A stretch of 64,000 nucleotides of DNA from contig WOYM01000058.1 in NCBI GenBank assembly GCA_011620785.1, forward strand, positions 16,103-80,102. The letters run 5' to 3'. Numbering within the stretch: position 1 is the stretch's first letter; each line of letters starts with the position of its first letter. Source of the stretch: Methanothrix sp. (GTDB taxonomy: Archaea > Halobacteriota > Methanosarcinia > Methanotrichales > Methanotrichaceae). The notes beneath the pieces are model-generated. The model had not been told where the DNA came from, did no database searches, and saw nothing but the letters and a program-made list of their open reading frames with translations. Shown piece by piece: positions 1 to 9,300 of this stretch. Both the position numbers and the translations under genes were made by a program.

Positions 1-1
1 C

Positions 2-1099
2 CTCTCCCGCCGGATCAACTCCCGGCCGATAGAGTCCTTGAGCAAGAGTACATCGGGCAGGGAGGTCTCTCTAATCGGCATGGTCCTTGATATCAGAAAT
101 ACCTCCAAAGGCAACCGGGTGATAGAGCTGGAGGATCCCACCGGGATGATAGTGGCGGTCATCCAAAAGGATGGGGAGGCCTATGAGGAGTCGGGGCAGA
201 TAATTCCGGATGAGGTCATTGGAGTCACGGGCATTTCAGACGGTAATGGAAGGATCTTTGTCAAATCGCTGCTCTGGCCTGATATGCCCAATCAGACCGC
301 CTCCCTGGAGAAAGGTAGCGGCCATGCCATACTCATATCCGATCTTCATGTGGGGAGCAAGTATTTCATGGATGAGGCCTGGCAGAGGTTCTCCGACTGG
401 CTGAACGGAGAAGCGGATGATCCCAGTGGGCTTGCCTCCCAGGTGGAATACCTGGTGATCGCCGGAGACCTGGTGGACGGGATTGGAATTTATCCTGGCC
501 AGCAAAACGATCTGGCGATAATGGATATCTATTCCCAGTACGAGGCGGCTGCAGGGCTGCTAAATGCCATAAGAAGCGACATCAAGATCATCATCTCCCC
601 GGGCAATCACGACATAGTGCGCCAGGCGGAACCCCAGCCCGCTCTCCCTCCGGAGGTGCAGAGATACTTCCGACCTGATATGCTCTTCGTGGGCAATCCC
701 GCTTGGATTACATTGAGCGGCATATCGGTGCTGATCTACCATGGCCGGAGCATAGACGATCTCGTCCTCCGCCTGCCCGGAATCACCTATGCCAACCCAG
801 AGAAGGCGATGATAGAGATGCTGAGAAGAAGGCACCTCTCCCCAATCTATGGCAGCCGGGTGTCCATCGCACCGGAGAACGAGGATCATTATGTCATCTC
901 CCATCCCCCGGCAATTCTCCATTGCGGGCACGTCCATACCGTGGGAATCGCCCGCTATAAAGGAGTGGCAGCGATAAACAGTGGCACCTGGCAGTCGCAG
1001 ACTGATTTTCAGAAGAAGATGAACATTCAGCCGGTTTGTGCAGTGGCGCCAATTGTAGATCTGGCCACATTAAAGGTTCGAAAGCTAATATTCGCCTGA
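2..1099 (+). CDS. polB: DNA polymerase D (Pol II) small subunit DP1, 5'-truncated by the window edge
   Basis: Small, exonuclease-bearing subunit of the archaeal family-D replicative polymerase; it would pair with the large subunit DP2 encoded elsewhere. The frame is open to the first base of the window, so the TTG at 38 is unlikely to be the true start and the N-terminus is missing. An OB-fold-like segment comes first (EVSLIGMVLDIRNT, then a conserved ELEDPTG), followed by a calcineurin-like phosphoesterase domain: DLHVGS near nt 340, GDLVDGIG near 465, GNHD near 600 and GHVHTVG near 930, the expected metal ligands. The C-terminus ends normally at a TGA. The partial length of about 365 residues fits the C-terminal three quarters of DP1. 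The family call is secure. Confidence 0.95.
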   Translation, partial: LSRRINSRPIESLSKSTSGREVSLIGMVLDIRNTSKGNRVIELEDPTGMIVAVIQKDGEAYEESGQIIPDEVIGVTGISDGNGRIFVKSLLWPDMPNQTASLEKGSGHAILISDLHVGSKYFMDEAWQRFSDWLNGEADDPSGLASQVEYLVIAGDLVDGIGIYPGQQNDLAIMDIYSQYEAAAGLLNAIRSDIKIIISPGNHDIVRQAEPQPALPPEVQRYFRPDMLFVGNPAWITLSGISVLIYHGRSIDDLVLRLPGITYANPEKAMIEMLRRRHLSPIYGSRVSIAPENEDHYVISHPPAILHCGHVHTVGIARYKGVAAINSGTWQSQTDFQKKMNIQPVCAVAPIVDLATLKVRKLIFA

Positions 1100-1329
1100 T
1101 CTATCTTTATAAACACAACAAAAAAATTTTTATAGTAATAGAGAGAGTAGTATATCCGGCGAATACGATCATAGGTAGGAGGAATACGAATATGGCGGAA
1201 TAAATCTCCAGGCAATGGGTGCTCCTCAAACTGCAGGTACAATCGATGGCGGTTAGTATCTCTTACCAAAAAAGATAAATATTATAGAGAGAAATTGTAT
1301 CGATATCAAACAACGAAAGGGGTGAAATT

Positions 1330-1770
1330 ATTAGACAGAAGGGTGTTATTTTAGTGCTGGCCATAGCTATGCTGTCAATACCTGCATTTGCACAGGGCAT
1401 GGGCGGCAGTGGCAGCATAGATATCTTCGGAAAGAATGGCGTGATATTCCAGACAGAAGGTTCAGCATACCTTTTCCCGGAATTTCAGGATACCAATGCG
1501 GATACGATGGCGATCGGAAATGACAGAGCAATGGCCTTTGGTGTGCCATGGCACAGGGCGCCCGTAACTTTAGCTACCAATAACCTGGAGGTCATAAAGA
1601 ACCAGGACACTGGAGAGTGCAATTGCTGCTATGGCAATGTGTCACCCAGCTGCCAGGACTGCTGCATCAAGGTCAATATAGACCAGATCAAGATCGGCAA
1701 TAGAGACGCTCTTGCATTCGGATTTGCCTCCGCCACCAACAATGTCAAGGTGATAGCCAACCAGCAGTGA
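1330..1770 (+). CDS. Small secreted Cys-rich protein with a duplicated motif; possible AUU start
   Basis: Unrecognised protein of about 146 residues. A hydrophobic segment ending in AFAQG looks like a signal peptide, so it is probably exported. The mature part holds two copies of one motif (IGNxxAxAFG, then NNxxVIxNQ) around nt 1510-1600 and 1690-1765, separated by a linker with six cysteines in about 16 residues (CNCC, then CQDCC). The only conventional start, GTG at 1354, would remove the basic n-region (RQKG) of the signal peptide and lies about 30 nt from the strong ribosome site AGGGGTGA at 1318-1325. An in-frame ATT at 1330 sits four bases after that site, so I start there. No other ATG, GTG or TTG exists between the upstream in-frame stop and 1354. 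Function unknown. Confidence 0.6.
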   Translation: MRQKGVILVLAIAMLSIPAFAQGMGGSGSIDIFGKNGVIFQTEGSAYLFPEFQDTNADTMAIGNDRAMAFGVPWHRAPVTLATNNLEVIKNQDTGECNCCYGNVSPSCQDCCIKVNIDQIKIGNRDALAFGFASATNNVKVIANQQ

Positions 1771-1802
1771 TATCAAGCCAGTCGAACCAGACAGGATTGG
1801 AT

Positions 1803-2318
1803 ATGAAGATTTCAAGGAGACCCGCCGATGCAATAAAAGCGGGTTTTCTATTAATTTTTCTCTTATCGGGCCCAGTCCTAGCCGGGCAGATGCCAGACAG
1901 GCCCATCACCTCATGTGAGATCTCAAACCACATTGATCAAACGCCAACCAATGCCTTCATCGGCCCAAGAACAGATTCCATTCTGCTCTCACAACCCAGA
2001 GAGATGGTCATGCCAGATATGGCTGCTCTAACCGCAAAACTGGAAAATCTATCCGCAGCCTACACCCAGAGGCAAGAGGAGCTTTTTTCCAGCAGCCTCC
2101 AGGAGAGCAGCAGCAATTGCAGCGATCCGGATCTCAGCGGTCAGGATATAGGCCTTGAGGGCCAGCTTCGAAACCGCCTGGACATAAGAGTATCGGGAAT
2201 ATCCGTTCGCGCCATCAACACCGTGGAAGGTGGGAAGGCCACCGCCACCTCCAACATAATCATCGAGCCGATGCAGATCATCCAGCTCCCTTGCCAAGCA
2301 GCAGATAAGCTGAGATGA
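1803..2318 (+). CDS. Secreted hypothetical protein
   Basis: Unrecognised 171-residue protein. I chose the ATG at 1803 because it gives a typical signal peptide: basic start (MKISRRP), hydrophobic core (FLLIFLLSG), then VLAG as a likely cleavage site. The frame is open to GTG at 1767, overlapping the previous stop, but that start would bury the signal. The middle is rich in Ser, Gln and Glu; the end carries a beta-rich stretch with RVSGISVRAINTVEGG and ATSNIIIEP. It lies 32 nt downstream of the Cys-rich secreted gene on the same strand, so the two probably form one transcript and may act together at the cell surface. That pairing is inference. Confidence 0.6.
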   Translation: MKISRRPADAIKAGFLLIFLLSGPVLAGQMPDRPITSCEISNHIDQTPTNAFIGPRTDSILLSQPREMVMPDMAALTAKLENLSAAYTQRQEELFSSSLQESSSNCSDPDLSGQDIGLEGQLRNRLDIRVSGISVRAINTVEGGKATATSNIIIEPMQIIQLPCQAADKLR

Positions 2319-2394
2319 TCAAGGGCCTCCAAAAATTATGGGAGAGGGGTTCAGAAGATCACGACAGTGTCCCGTCCAGCCAGGACGGGCTGTA

Positions 2395-3684
2395 TCAGGC
2401 ACACTTCGGATCCTTATCCCTCTCTTTCTCCATCGCCTCTTTTGCCAGCCGGATGGCACACAGCTCAGAGCACATGGTGCAGGTGTCGGTCTCCAACCCT
2501 CTCCTGTGTCTGATCTGCTTTGCTCTTGCCGGATTTATTGCCGCCTGGAACTGGCCATCCCAGTCCAGAGCGGCTCGCGCCCGGGACATCTGCAGATCCC
2601 AGGATCGTGCTCTTTCTCGCACGCCCGGCCGGGTGAGGTCGGCTGCATGGGCAGCGATCCGAGTGACATAGGTTCCCTCGATCACATCCTCTCTGTTGGG
2701 CAGATCGAGGTGCTCGGAGGGAGTCGTAGCACAGAGGAAGTCCGCTCCCGCCATACCGGCGATCACGCCACCCATGGCAGCGGTGATATGGTCGTACCCG
2801 GGGGCGACGTCCGTCACCAGGGGTCCGAGAAGGTATAAGGGCGCTCCGCCGGTCAAATGCTTCATAGCCCTCACACTGGTCTCGATCTCATCCGCAGGCA
2901 CATGCCCCGGCCCCTCCACCATGGCCTGCACTCCCGCAGCTCGCGCCCTTTTAACCAGCTCACCTAGCATGATGAACTCCATGTACTTGGCCCGGTCAGA
3001 TGCATCCTCGATGCACCCTGGCCGCAGACCGTCGCCCAGCGAGAGGGTCAATTCATACTCCCTGGCGATCTCCAGCAGGTAGTCGAACTCCTGGTAGTAG
3101 GGATTCTCCCCTCCCGTATCGGCGATATATTTCATGGTCAAAGAGCCGCCCCGGCTCACCACCCCCATCAGACGGGGGTCCTGTCTGAGCCGCTCCAGGG
3201 ATATCCTGTTCACCCCGGCATGAACGGTGACGAAGTCCACCCCATCTCGGGCATGTCGCTCCAGGGAATCGAACATCCCCTGGCTGGTCAGCTCCTTTTT
3301 GACGGCGGCCTGATAGATGGGAACTGTGCCCAGGGGCACTTTTACTGCTGCCAGGATATTCTTGCGCACCAGGTCCAGGTCACCTCCGGTGGACAGGTCC
3401 ATCACAGCGTCCGCTCCCGCTTCAGCTGCCGCCAGAGCTTTTTCCACCTCTACCTCGGGGGAGTCGAGGTTCTGGGATGTGCCCAGGTTGACATTCACTT
3501 TAACGGCTAGCATCTCCCCTATGCCTGCCGGATCCAGCCCCTCGCGGCGGACATTTCCCGGGATGACCACCCTGCCCGCGGCCACCAGCCGGGCCAGCTT
3601 TGCCGGATCTATTCCCTCTTTTCTTGCCACCCGTTCGATACTTTGGGGCACGCGCCCACTGCTTGCCTCTTCCATCAGGGTCAT
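2395..3684 (-). CDS. thiC: Phosphomethylpyrimidine synthase ThiC
   Basis: Radical-SAM enzyme converting aminoimidazole ribotide to hydroxymethylpyrimidine phosphate in thiamine synthesis. The 429-residue product has the family core: NVNLGTSQ near the N-terminus, [31 protein letters not shown], and [13 protein letters not shown]. The iron-sulfur site sits in the last 40 residues as CTMCSELC, a C-x2-C-x3-C spacing, one residue tighter than the bacterial C-x2-C-x4-C. ATG 3684 (MTLMEEA) is preferred over TTG 3693 because archaeal ThiC proteins usually start this way. It is divergent from the MBL gene with 53 bp between them. I saw no thiamine riboswitch in that gap. Confidence 0.96.
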   Translation of the reverse strand: MTLMEEASSGRVPQSIERVARKEGIDPAKLARLVAAGRVVIPGNVRREGLDPAGIGEMLAVKVNVNLGTSQNLDSPEVEVEKALAAAEAGADAVMDLSTGGDLDLVRKNILAAVKVPLGTVPIYQAAVKKELTSQGMFDSLERHARDGVDFVTVHAGVNRISLERLRQDPRLMGVVSRGGSLTMKYIADTGGENPYYQEFDYLLEIAREYELTLSLGDGLRPGCIEDASDRAKYMEFIMLGELVKRARAAGVQAMVEGPGHVPADEIETSVRAMKHLTGGAPLYLLGPLVTDVAPGYDHITAAMGGVIAGMAGADFLCATTPSEHLDLPNREDVIEGTYVTRIAAHAADLTRPGVRERARSWDLQMSRARAALDWDGQFQAAINPARAKQIRHRRGLETDTCTMCSELCAIRLAKEAMEKERDKDPKCA

Positions 3685-3737
3685 TGTTACCAACTAATAT
3701 ATTGTAGGAGCAACTTTCTCGCTGCAGGTGTTTATCA

Positions 3738-4376
3738 ATGGTTGAAGTGCATAAGGTTAGCGGTGCCGCCTTCGATGGCAATGTCTACCTGGTCTTGGAT
3801 GAGAAGCCCATTCTGGTTGACGCGGGCATGATGGCAGGGCCGACCTTAAAGAACATCAAGAAATTCATCGATCCAGCCAAGATCGAGCTTATCGTCCTCA
3901 CTCACTGCCATCACGATCACTCCGGTGCCGCTCCCGCCCTCAAGGAGGCGACAGGAGCACGCCTGATGCTGAGCGAGAAGGAGGTGGGCTGCATAGGAGA
4001 TGAGCTGGCATCGGTTGCATACCTCTTCGGCCAGCAGGCCCCGGAGTACAAAGTGGACGAGACCCTGAAAGAGGGTATGGTCCTGGATATTGGGAAATGG
4101 AAGCTGGAGGTCATGGAGACCCAAGGGCACTCCACCGGCAGCCTGTGCCTTTATGAGCGAACGGAAAAGGTGCTATTCTCCGGGGATACAGTATTCCCCG
4201 ACGGGAACATCGGCCGGACGGATATGTTCGGCGGAAGCACCGATGAATTGGTCCGCTCCATCCAGAGGCTGACAGAGCTGGATGTCAAGGTTATGTATCC
4301 CGGCCATATGGATATAACCAGCCGAGATGTCAATCGCCAGATTCAAATGAGCCTGAGGTTTGCCAAGAGCATCTAG
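3738..4376 (+). CDS. MBL-fold metallo-hydrolase (glyoxalase II-like)
   Basis: A 212-residue metallo-beta-lactamase-fold hydrolase, probably cytoplasmic with two metal ions. Residues 56-61 read HCHHDH, the HxHxDH metal motif; GHSTGS near residue 130 and FSGDTVFPDGNIGR further on supply the other His and Asp ligands, and YPGHMDI near 190 the last His. Length and motif order match the glyoxalase II / RNase J-like single-domain group, but the substrate cannot be told from sequence. The gene ends 19 nt before argD on the same strand and could be co-transcribed with argD and hisC. Confidence 0.9.
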   Translation: MVEVHKVSGAAFDGNVYLVLDEKPILVDAGMMAGPTLKNIKKFIDPAKIELIVLTHCHHDHSGAAPALKEATGARLMLSEKEVGCIGDELASVAYLFGQQAPEYKVDETLKEGMVLDIGKWKLEVMETQGHSTGSLCLYERTEKVLFSGDTVFPDGNIGRTDMFGGSTDELVRSIQRLTELDVKVMYPGHMDITSRDVNRQIQMSLRFAKSI

Positions 4377-4395
4377 CGGGATGGGTGTCAATCTC

Positions 4396-5544
4396 ATGAC
4401 AGATAAGAAAGATCTAGTGAAAAGGGAATCCGAATCCATATTCCAGACCTATGGCCGCCAGGATGTGCTTCTTGTAAAGGGAAGCGGTGCTCATGTTTGG
4501 GACAGCGAAGGCAGGGAATACCTGGACTTCGTCGCCGGCATAGCGGTGAACAGCATTGGCCACTGCCATCCGAAGTTGGTGGAGGCGGTCAGCCGCCAGG
4601 CTGCTGCTCTCATCCACACCTCCAACCTCTACTACACCGAAAACCAGGTACTGCTAGCGGAAGAGCTGAAGGGGCTCACCGGCATGGACCGGGCATACTT
4701 TTGCAACTCCGGAGCGGAGAGCATAGAGGCGGCGCTCAAGCTCGTCCGCCGGGCAACGGGCAGGGCGAAGATCGTCGCGGCAGAGAGGGCCTTTCACGGA
4801 CGCACCCTGGGGGCCCTTGGCCTAACTCATAAAGCCGCTTATAGGGAGCCGTTCCGGCCGCTGAGGGAAGCGGAGTTCGTCCCCTACAACGATAGCGAGG
4901 CTCTGAAGGCGGCAGTCAACTCCGAGACCGGAGCGGTGATCCTGGAGCCGGTACAGGGCGAGGCAGGGGTCTATGTGCCGGACGGGGATTATCTCAGAAC
5001 AGCGCGAGACATATGCGATGACCAAGGAGCCCTTCTCATCCTGGATGAGGTGCAGACTGGATTTGGACGGACCGGCAGGTGGTTTGCCAGGGAGCACTCC
5101 GGGGTTGTCCCTGATATTATCTGCCTGGCCAAGGCCATAGCCGGAGGCCTGCCCATGGGAGCGATGCTCGCCCGTGCCGGTGCGGCGGAGGCCTTCCAGA
5201 AAGGAGACCACGGCTCGACATTCGCCGGCGGCCCCCTGATCTGTGCTGCCGCCCTGGCAACGATCGATGTCATACGAGAGGAGAAGCTGGTCGAGCGCTC
5301 AGAGGATCTGGGCAGATATCTTAAGTCAGAGATAGAGAAGCTCAACCCCCAGGAGGTTCGCGGACTGGGGCTGATGGTCGGCCTGGATCTGAATTGCGAC
5401 TGCAAATCGCTGGTGGAGAAGGCCCTGCAAAAGGGAGTGCTGATCAACAACACTGGAGAGCATACCCTCCGCCTCATCCCGCCCCTGGTGGTGACGAAGG
5501 AGGAAATAGACAGAGTGGTGGAGGTAATAGGTGAGCTCCTCTAG
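4396..5544 (+). CDS. argD: Acetylornithine aminotransferase (class III PLP aminotransferase)
   Basis: PLP-dependent transaminase of arginine biosynthesis, N-acetylornithine to N-acetylglutamate semialdehyde; in methanogens it may also serve the lysine pathway. It has the subgroup features: FVAGIAVNSIGHCHP, the phosphate-binding NSGAESIEAALK, AFHGRT, EPVQGEAGV, LDEVQTGFGRTG, and the PLP lysine in CLAKAIAGGLPMGA. The C-terminal LRLIPPLVV is typical. Two nearby ATGs exist at 4381 and 4396; I prefer 4396 (MTDKKDLVKRES) because GGGTG precedes it at a suitable distance. The 3' end overlaps hisC by 14 nt, implying translational coupling. Confidence 0.93.
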   Translation: MTDKKDLVKRESESIFQTYGRQDVLLVKGSGAHVWDSEGREYLDFVAGIAVNSIGHCHPKLVEAVSRQAAALIHTSNLYYTENQVLLAEELKGLTGMDRAYFCNSGAESIEAALKLVRRATGRAKIVAAERAFHGRTLGALGLTHKAAYREPFRPLREAEFVPYNDSEALKAAVNSETGAVILEPVQGEAGVYVPDGDYLRTARDICDDQGALLILDEVQTGFGRTGRWFAREHSGVVPDIICLAKAIAGGLPMGAMLARAGAAEAFQKGDHGSTFAGGPLICAAALATIDVIREEKLVERSEDLGRYLKSEIEKLNPQEVRGLGLMVGLDLNCDCKSLVEKALQKGVLINNTGEHTLRLIPPLVVTKEEIDRVVEVIGELL

Positions 5545-6586
5545 GCAAAGTACCAGGGAGAGCCTGAAGAGGCTGCGCCCCTATGTGGCAGGCAAGGGTT
5601 TCACTGAGATCTCCCGTCGCTATGGTCTCGACCCGGCGGATATCGTAAAGCTGGGAAGCAATGAGAACCCATACGGTCCCAGCCCTAAGGTTTTTGAAGC
5701 CCTGAAAAATGTCTCCCCGGAGAGGTATCCTGAGCCCGAGGAGCTGATGGAAGGGCTGGCCAGATACACCGGCTCTCCCCAGGAGATGCTGGTTATAGGA
5801 GCGGGCATGGACGGAGTGATGGACACCCTGACCCGGCTCTTTTTGGAGAAGGGCGACCGAACCTTCATCGCCACCCCCACATTCAGCTACTATGAGATCC
5901 TGACCGTTCTGGCGGGGGCTGAACCCCTATTCTCCCCCCGGAGCCCGGATTTCCGGATTTGTGAGAGAATTGCAGATGAGGCAAAGATGGCTTTCATCTG
6001 CTCGCCGAACAATCCCACCGGAAACACCCTGAAAGAAGAGGAGCTGCGCCAGCTGCTGGAGACGACGGAGGCCATCGTCTTTTTGGACGAGGCCTATGTG
6101 GAGTTTGCAGAGCGGAGCCTGGCGGAGCTGGTGAGTAGATACGAGAACCTGGTGGTGGGACGGACTTTATCCAAGGCCTTCGGCCTGGCGGGGATGCGCC
6201 TGGGCTATGCCCTGATGCCCGAGTGGATGGCTCGGGAGTACCGCCGGGCGGCGCCGCCCTTCTTTGGCATATCCTGCGCCTCAGTTGCTGCCGGCGCAGC
6301 AGCGCTCGCGGATCTGGACTTTATGAACGAATCGGTGAGAAAGATAAGAATGGAGCGCAGTCGCCTGCAAAAAGAGATCAGGTCTTATCCCTCCCAGGCC
6401 AACTTCCTCTACCTGAAAACCGAGGAAGCCTCGGACTCATTTGCAGAGAAGTTCCTGCAAAAAGGTATCATCATCCGCGACTGCCGCTCATTCCGGGGAG
6501 CGGGAGAAAATCACGTCCGGGTGACAGTGGGAACGCCCGCGGAGAACGACCGGTTCCTCGCCGCCTTCAGGGAGATCCGGCGCTGA
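5531..6586 (+). CDS. hisC: Histidinol-phosphate aminotransferase
   Basis: Class I/II PLP aminotransferase converting imidazole acetol-phosphate to histidinol phosphate. The 351-residue protein carries SNENPYGPS near residue 40, GAGMDGVMD, SPNNPTGN, DEAYVEF, and the PLP lysine motif RTLSKAFGLAGMRLGY, ending with RVTVGTPAEN as in HisC. The start is GTG 5531 within the end of argD; no later start keeps the conserved N-terminal helix. It is followed after one nucleotide by the adenylate-kinase-like gene, so argD-hisC-kinase read as one operon. HisC-like enzymes of archaea can accept other aromatic keto acids, so specificity is inferred. Confidence 0.92.
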   Translation: MSSSRQSTRESLKRLRPYVAGKGFTEISRRYGLDPADIVKLGSNENPYGPSPKVFEALKNVSPERYPEPEELMEGLARYTGSPQEMLVIGAGMDGVMDTLTRLFLEKGDRTFIATPTFSYYEILTVLAGAEPLFSPRSPDFRICERIADEAKMAFICSPNNPTGNTLKEEELRQLLETTEAIVFLDEAYVEFAERSLAELVSRYENLVVGRTLSKAFGLAGMRLGYALMPEWMAREYRRAAPPFFGISCASVAAGAAALADLDFMNESVRKIRMERSRLQKEIRSYPSQANFLYLKTEEASDSFAEKFLQKGIIIRDCRSFRGAGENHVRVTVGTPAENDRFLAAFREIRR

Positions 6587-6587
6587 T

Positions 6588-7091
6588 ATGCAGATCGCCC
6601 TGACCGGCACTCCAGGGACGGGCAAGACCACCGTCGCCCGTCTTCTGCCTTACCGGGTGATAGATATCAACGCCTTAGTTAGGGAGGGCCTGAACTTCGG
6701 CACCGATCCGAAAAGGGGCTGCCTGGAGGCGGACATGGATGGACTGGCTGAGCGCCTGGCTGAGATGGATTCTGACCAAATCGCCATCCTTGAAGGCCAC
6801 TTCTCCCATCACTTCGCCCAATGGTCGATAGTCCTCCGGCTGGCTCCGCAAAAGCTCGAATCCCGGCTGGAAGAGAGAGGTTACTCGCCCGAAAAGATAA
6901 GGGAGAACCTGGAGGCAGAGGCTCTGGACGTGATCTTAGTGGAGGCCGTTGAGTATTGCCAGCGGGTGGACGAGATAGATACCACCGGAAGGACCCCCCA
7001 GGAAGTGGCCGATCTGGTGGCAAAGATAATCGAGGAAAAGCTGCAGATGCCTCCAGGCCAGGTGGACTGGCTGGAGGAGTTTTTTGGCTAA
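6588..7091 (+). CDS. Adenylate kinase-like P-loop NTPase (archaeal Fap7/AK6 type)
   Basis: Small 167-residue P-loop protein. Walker A is GTPGTGKTT at residues 7-15. The acidic stretch EGHFSHHF replaces the usual NMP-binding segment, and ERGYSPEKIRENLEAE is the short LID-like region of the AK6/Fap7 family. That family has adenylate kinase activity and a role in small-subunit ribosome maturation; either or both may hold here. It starts two bases after the hisC stop, so expression is probably coupled. The gene is convergent with prs, with 9 bp between the stop codons. Confidence 0.85.
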   Translation: MQIALTGTPGTGKTTVARLLPYRVIDINALVREGLNFGTDPKRGCLEADMDGLAERLAEMDSDQIAILEGHFSHHFAQWSIVLRLAPQKLESRLEERGYSPEKIRENLEAEALDVILVEAVEYCQRVDEIDTTGRTPQEVADLVAKIIEEKLQMPPGQVDWLEEFFG

Positions 7092-7100
7092 TCTCAAAAT

Positions 7101-7952
7101 TCAGGACTCTAGCGCCCGGGCAATTATCGGCGCCACAGAGACGGTGCTCACTCCCTTATCCAGGGTGTCCGTGGCCAATACGCCCTCAACCCCGGAGCGG
7201 TAGAGCTTAAGGACCGCCGATCCGGTGAGGACGGGATGCACCGCCGCCAGATAGACCCGGGCTGCGCCCTGCGCGCGCAACATCTCTATCGCCGTGGCCA
7301 TAGTGCCGCCGGTGGCGATCATATCATCGAATATCACCACGTCCCTTCCCCGGACGTCGATCTCTTTGGGAGCCATACTGACCTCAGTGCCGGAGATGCG
7401 GGTCTTCTGCAGGTAATCGCTATCCGCTCCCAGGGTGGCGGCAGCGGTCCTGGCCATCGCCACTGCACCCTTGTCCGGCGATATGACCACAGGGTCCTCA
7501 AGGCCCAAAGAGGCCACCTTTTCCGCTAAAAGCAGCGTTGCATCCAGATTGTCCGCCGGACAGCAGAAATGATTCATGATGGATGGTGCATGGATGTTTA
7601 CCAGGTGGACCCGGCCCTTTTTCAAGAAGGGGTTGAGAGCGGTGGCCACCGCCCTGGCGGTCATGGGCTCCCCCGGCTTGAAGATCTTGTCCTGGCGGGC
7701 ATAGCCGAAGTAGGGTATGACCAGATCGATGCTGCTCTCCTGGCAGACATCCAGGAGCTGGAGCAGATAGACCAGATCCCTATCGGTAGGGGTGGACTGG
7801 ATTATTGCCACCTTATCGTCGAGCGGTGCCGTCACCTGTGTATATGACTCCCCATCGGGAAAGGTCTTGTAGTCGCATAACGCCAGCACCTCACCCAAAA
7901 TCGCTGCCACCCTGCCCGCCAAAAGCTGGGAGGCCGGACCTCCTATGATCAC
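7101..7952 (-). CDS. prs: Ribose-phosphate pyrophosphokinase
   Basis: Makes PRPP from ribose 5-phosphate and ATP, feeding purine, pyrimidine, histidine and tryptophan synthesis. The 283-residue length is that of the archaeal class, shorter than bacterial Prs. Visible motifs are FPDGESYTQV, GYARQDKIFKPGEPMTARAVA (the flexible catalytic loop), VISPDKGAVAMA, and the PRPP-binding loop VVIFDDMIATGGTM. The ATG at 7952 gives MIIGGPASQLLA, the expected start. It is the last gene of the minus-strand run beginning at the carbon-nitrogen hydrolase, 13 nt after the pmbA-like stop. Confidence 0.95.
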   Translation of the reverse strand: MIIGGPASQLLAGRVAAILGEVLALCDYKTFPDGESYTQVTAPLDDKVAIIQSTPTDRDLVYLLQLLDVCQESSIDLVIPYFGYARQDKIFKPGEPMTARAVATALNPFLKKGRVHLVNIHAPSIMNHFCCPADNLDATLLLAEKVASLGLEDPVVISPDKGAVAMARTAAATLGADSDYLQKTRISGTEVSMAPKEIDVRGRDVVIFDDMIATGGTMATAIEMLRAQGAARVYLAAVHPVLTGSAVLKLYRSGVEGVLATDTLDKGVSTVSVAPIIARALES

Positions 7953-7965
7953 TCTTTATTCTCCT

Positions 7966-9300
7966 TTAGCTTCCTACTACCATCATTTTAACCTTCAATG
8001 TGGGGGTGACTATGGAGCCTATGGACCGGCGGTCAATGCCCACCTCAATCGTCTTCAGGATCTCAAATATGTTCCCCGCGAGCATCAAGGATCTGATCGG
8101 CTGGGCCTCTCCACCCGGGGAGATTCGAAAAGCATTGCGCGCCTCGACTGAGAAGTCGCCAGATATGGGGTTGGCGGTATGAGCGCCGATGAGGCCATGG
8201 ACCAGATAGCCCTCTGTCTCCGCCTGGAGGTCATAGGCTGAGGGTGAGTCAATGATCAGATTTCTCGATCCCACCCGAGGGAGATCGGAGTAGCCCGAAC
8301 GCACCGAGTTTCCTGTGGAGCGGACGCCGTCCTTCCCTGCAGTATAGTTATCGTAGAGAAATCCCTTCAGTATCCCACGCTCGACTAGGACCGTCCTCTG
8401 GGAGGGCACTCCCTCCCCATCGAAGGCGGAGGAGTCTATGCCCCCGGGAAGAAGGCCGTCGTCTACGATCATGAGATCCTCGGAGGCTATCATCTCCCCC
8501 AGCCGACCCCGAAGAGAAGAACGACCCTTCTGAACGCTATCCGCCTCTAATGAGATGAGGAAGGCTCCCTCTAAAAGCTCCGCTACCGCCAGCGGCCTGA
8601 GCAGCACATCGAACCTTCCGCCCTCTCCTTTAGCTCCACCCAACGAGGCACGGGCCATCTCCCCTGCCAAGCGGCCCACTGACTGCATCGATAGCTCTAA
8701 GTGGCGGGAATTGAAAAACTCGCTGCCTGTGGCCACGTCCTCCCTCCGGGCTATGGCCTCCATTGAGGCCTGCATGAGGGTCGAGGTCTCCACCAGCTCG
8801 ATCCCCTGAGAGTTGAGCACAAATCCTGTGCCTGAGACACAGGCCACACCGCCGGAGACCGGCTCTGCACCATCGACCTCATTGCAGCCCGCCAAGAGGC
8901 TATGGGCGATGTCGATGCACTCCTCAGGAGCGATCTTATCCAGCCGCCGGTCATAGATCCCCTCGGGCTCTGTCACCCTCTCCGGCTGAGGGAGAGCGAT
9001 CCAGGTGTCATCCCTGCCCCGCGCCCTGGCCGATCGAACAGCGCTCCTGGCTACGAACTCCAGCTGAGCCATGTCGCTGCTGCTGGAGAATCCGACAGCA
9101 CCATCCACTACCGCGCGCAATCCCAGACCGCAGTGGTAGCTCTCGCTCGCCATCTCCACATACTCCCTTCGAAGGTCGACATCAACCGAGCGTCCCACCA
9201 TACCATAGACCTCAGCCTCTGCTGCCCCTTCTTTTAAGGCCAGGGATAGCAGCCGGTGGGCGGATTCAATGAGGCTATCCGATGTACCTGAGATCCTCAT
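7966..9300 (-). CDS. TldD/PmbA family protein, PmbA (TldE)-like
   Basis: Member of the TldD/TldE peptidase family. In bacteria TldD carries the HExxH zinc site and its partner PmbA/TldE does not; no HExxH occurs in these 444 residues, so this is the PmbA-like, non-zinc partner and a TldD should lie elsewhere. The family is recognised from LRREYVEMASES, GLRAVVDGAVGFSSSSD, FDGEGVPSQRTVLVERGILKGFLYDNYTA, STGNSVR and NPISGDFSVEARNAFRI. ATG 9300 is preferred over the GTG two codons earlier; it overlaps the end of the PAC2 gene by 26 nt. The substrate is not known. Confidence 0.88.
   Translation of the reverse strand: MRISGTSDSLIESAHRLLSLALKEGAAEAEVYGMVGRSVDVDLRREYVEMASESYHCGLGLRAVVDGAVGFSSSSDMAQLEFVARSAVRSARARGRDDTWIALPQPERVTEPEGIYDRRLDKIAPEECIDIAHSLLAGCNEVDGAEPVSGGVACVSGTGFVLNSQGIELVETSTLMQASMEAIARREDVATGSEFFNSRHLELSMQSVGRLAGEMARASLGGAKGEGGRFDVLLRPLAVAELLEGAFLISLEADSVQKGRSSLRGRLGEMIASEDLMIVDDGLLPGGIDSSAFDGEGVPSQRTVLVERGILKGFLYDNYTAGKDGVRSTGNSVRSGYSDLPRVGSRNLIIDSPSAYDLQAETEGYLVHGLIGAHTANPISGDFSVEARNAFRISPGGEAQPIRSLMLAGNIFEILKTIEVGIDRRSIGSIVTPTLKVKMMVVGS

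Noticed and set aside
1174..1260. Tiny frames after AGGAGG in the gap before the first secreted gene (MAE, and a 13-codon frame)
   Set aside because: Too short to support as genes; they might be leader peptides but nothing in the sequence shows regulation.
3694..3737. Possible thiamine riboswitch before thiC
   Set aside because: Only 53 bp separate the divergent starts and no THI-box-like sequence is visible.
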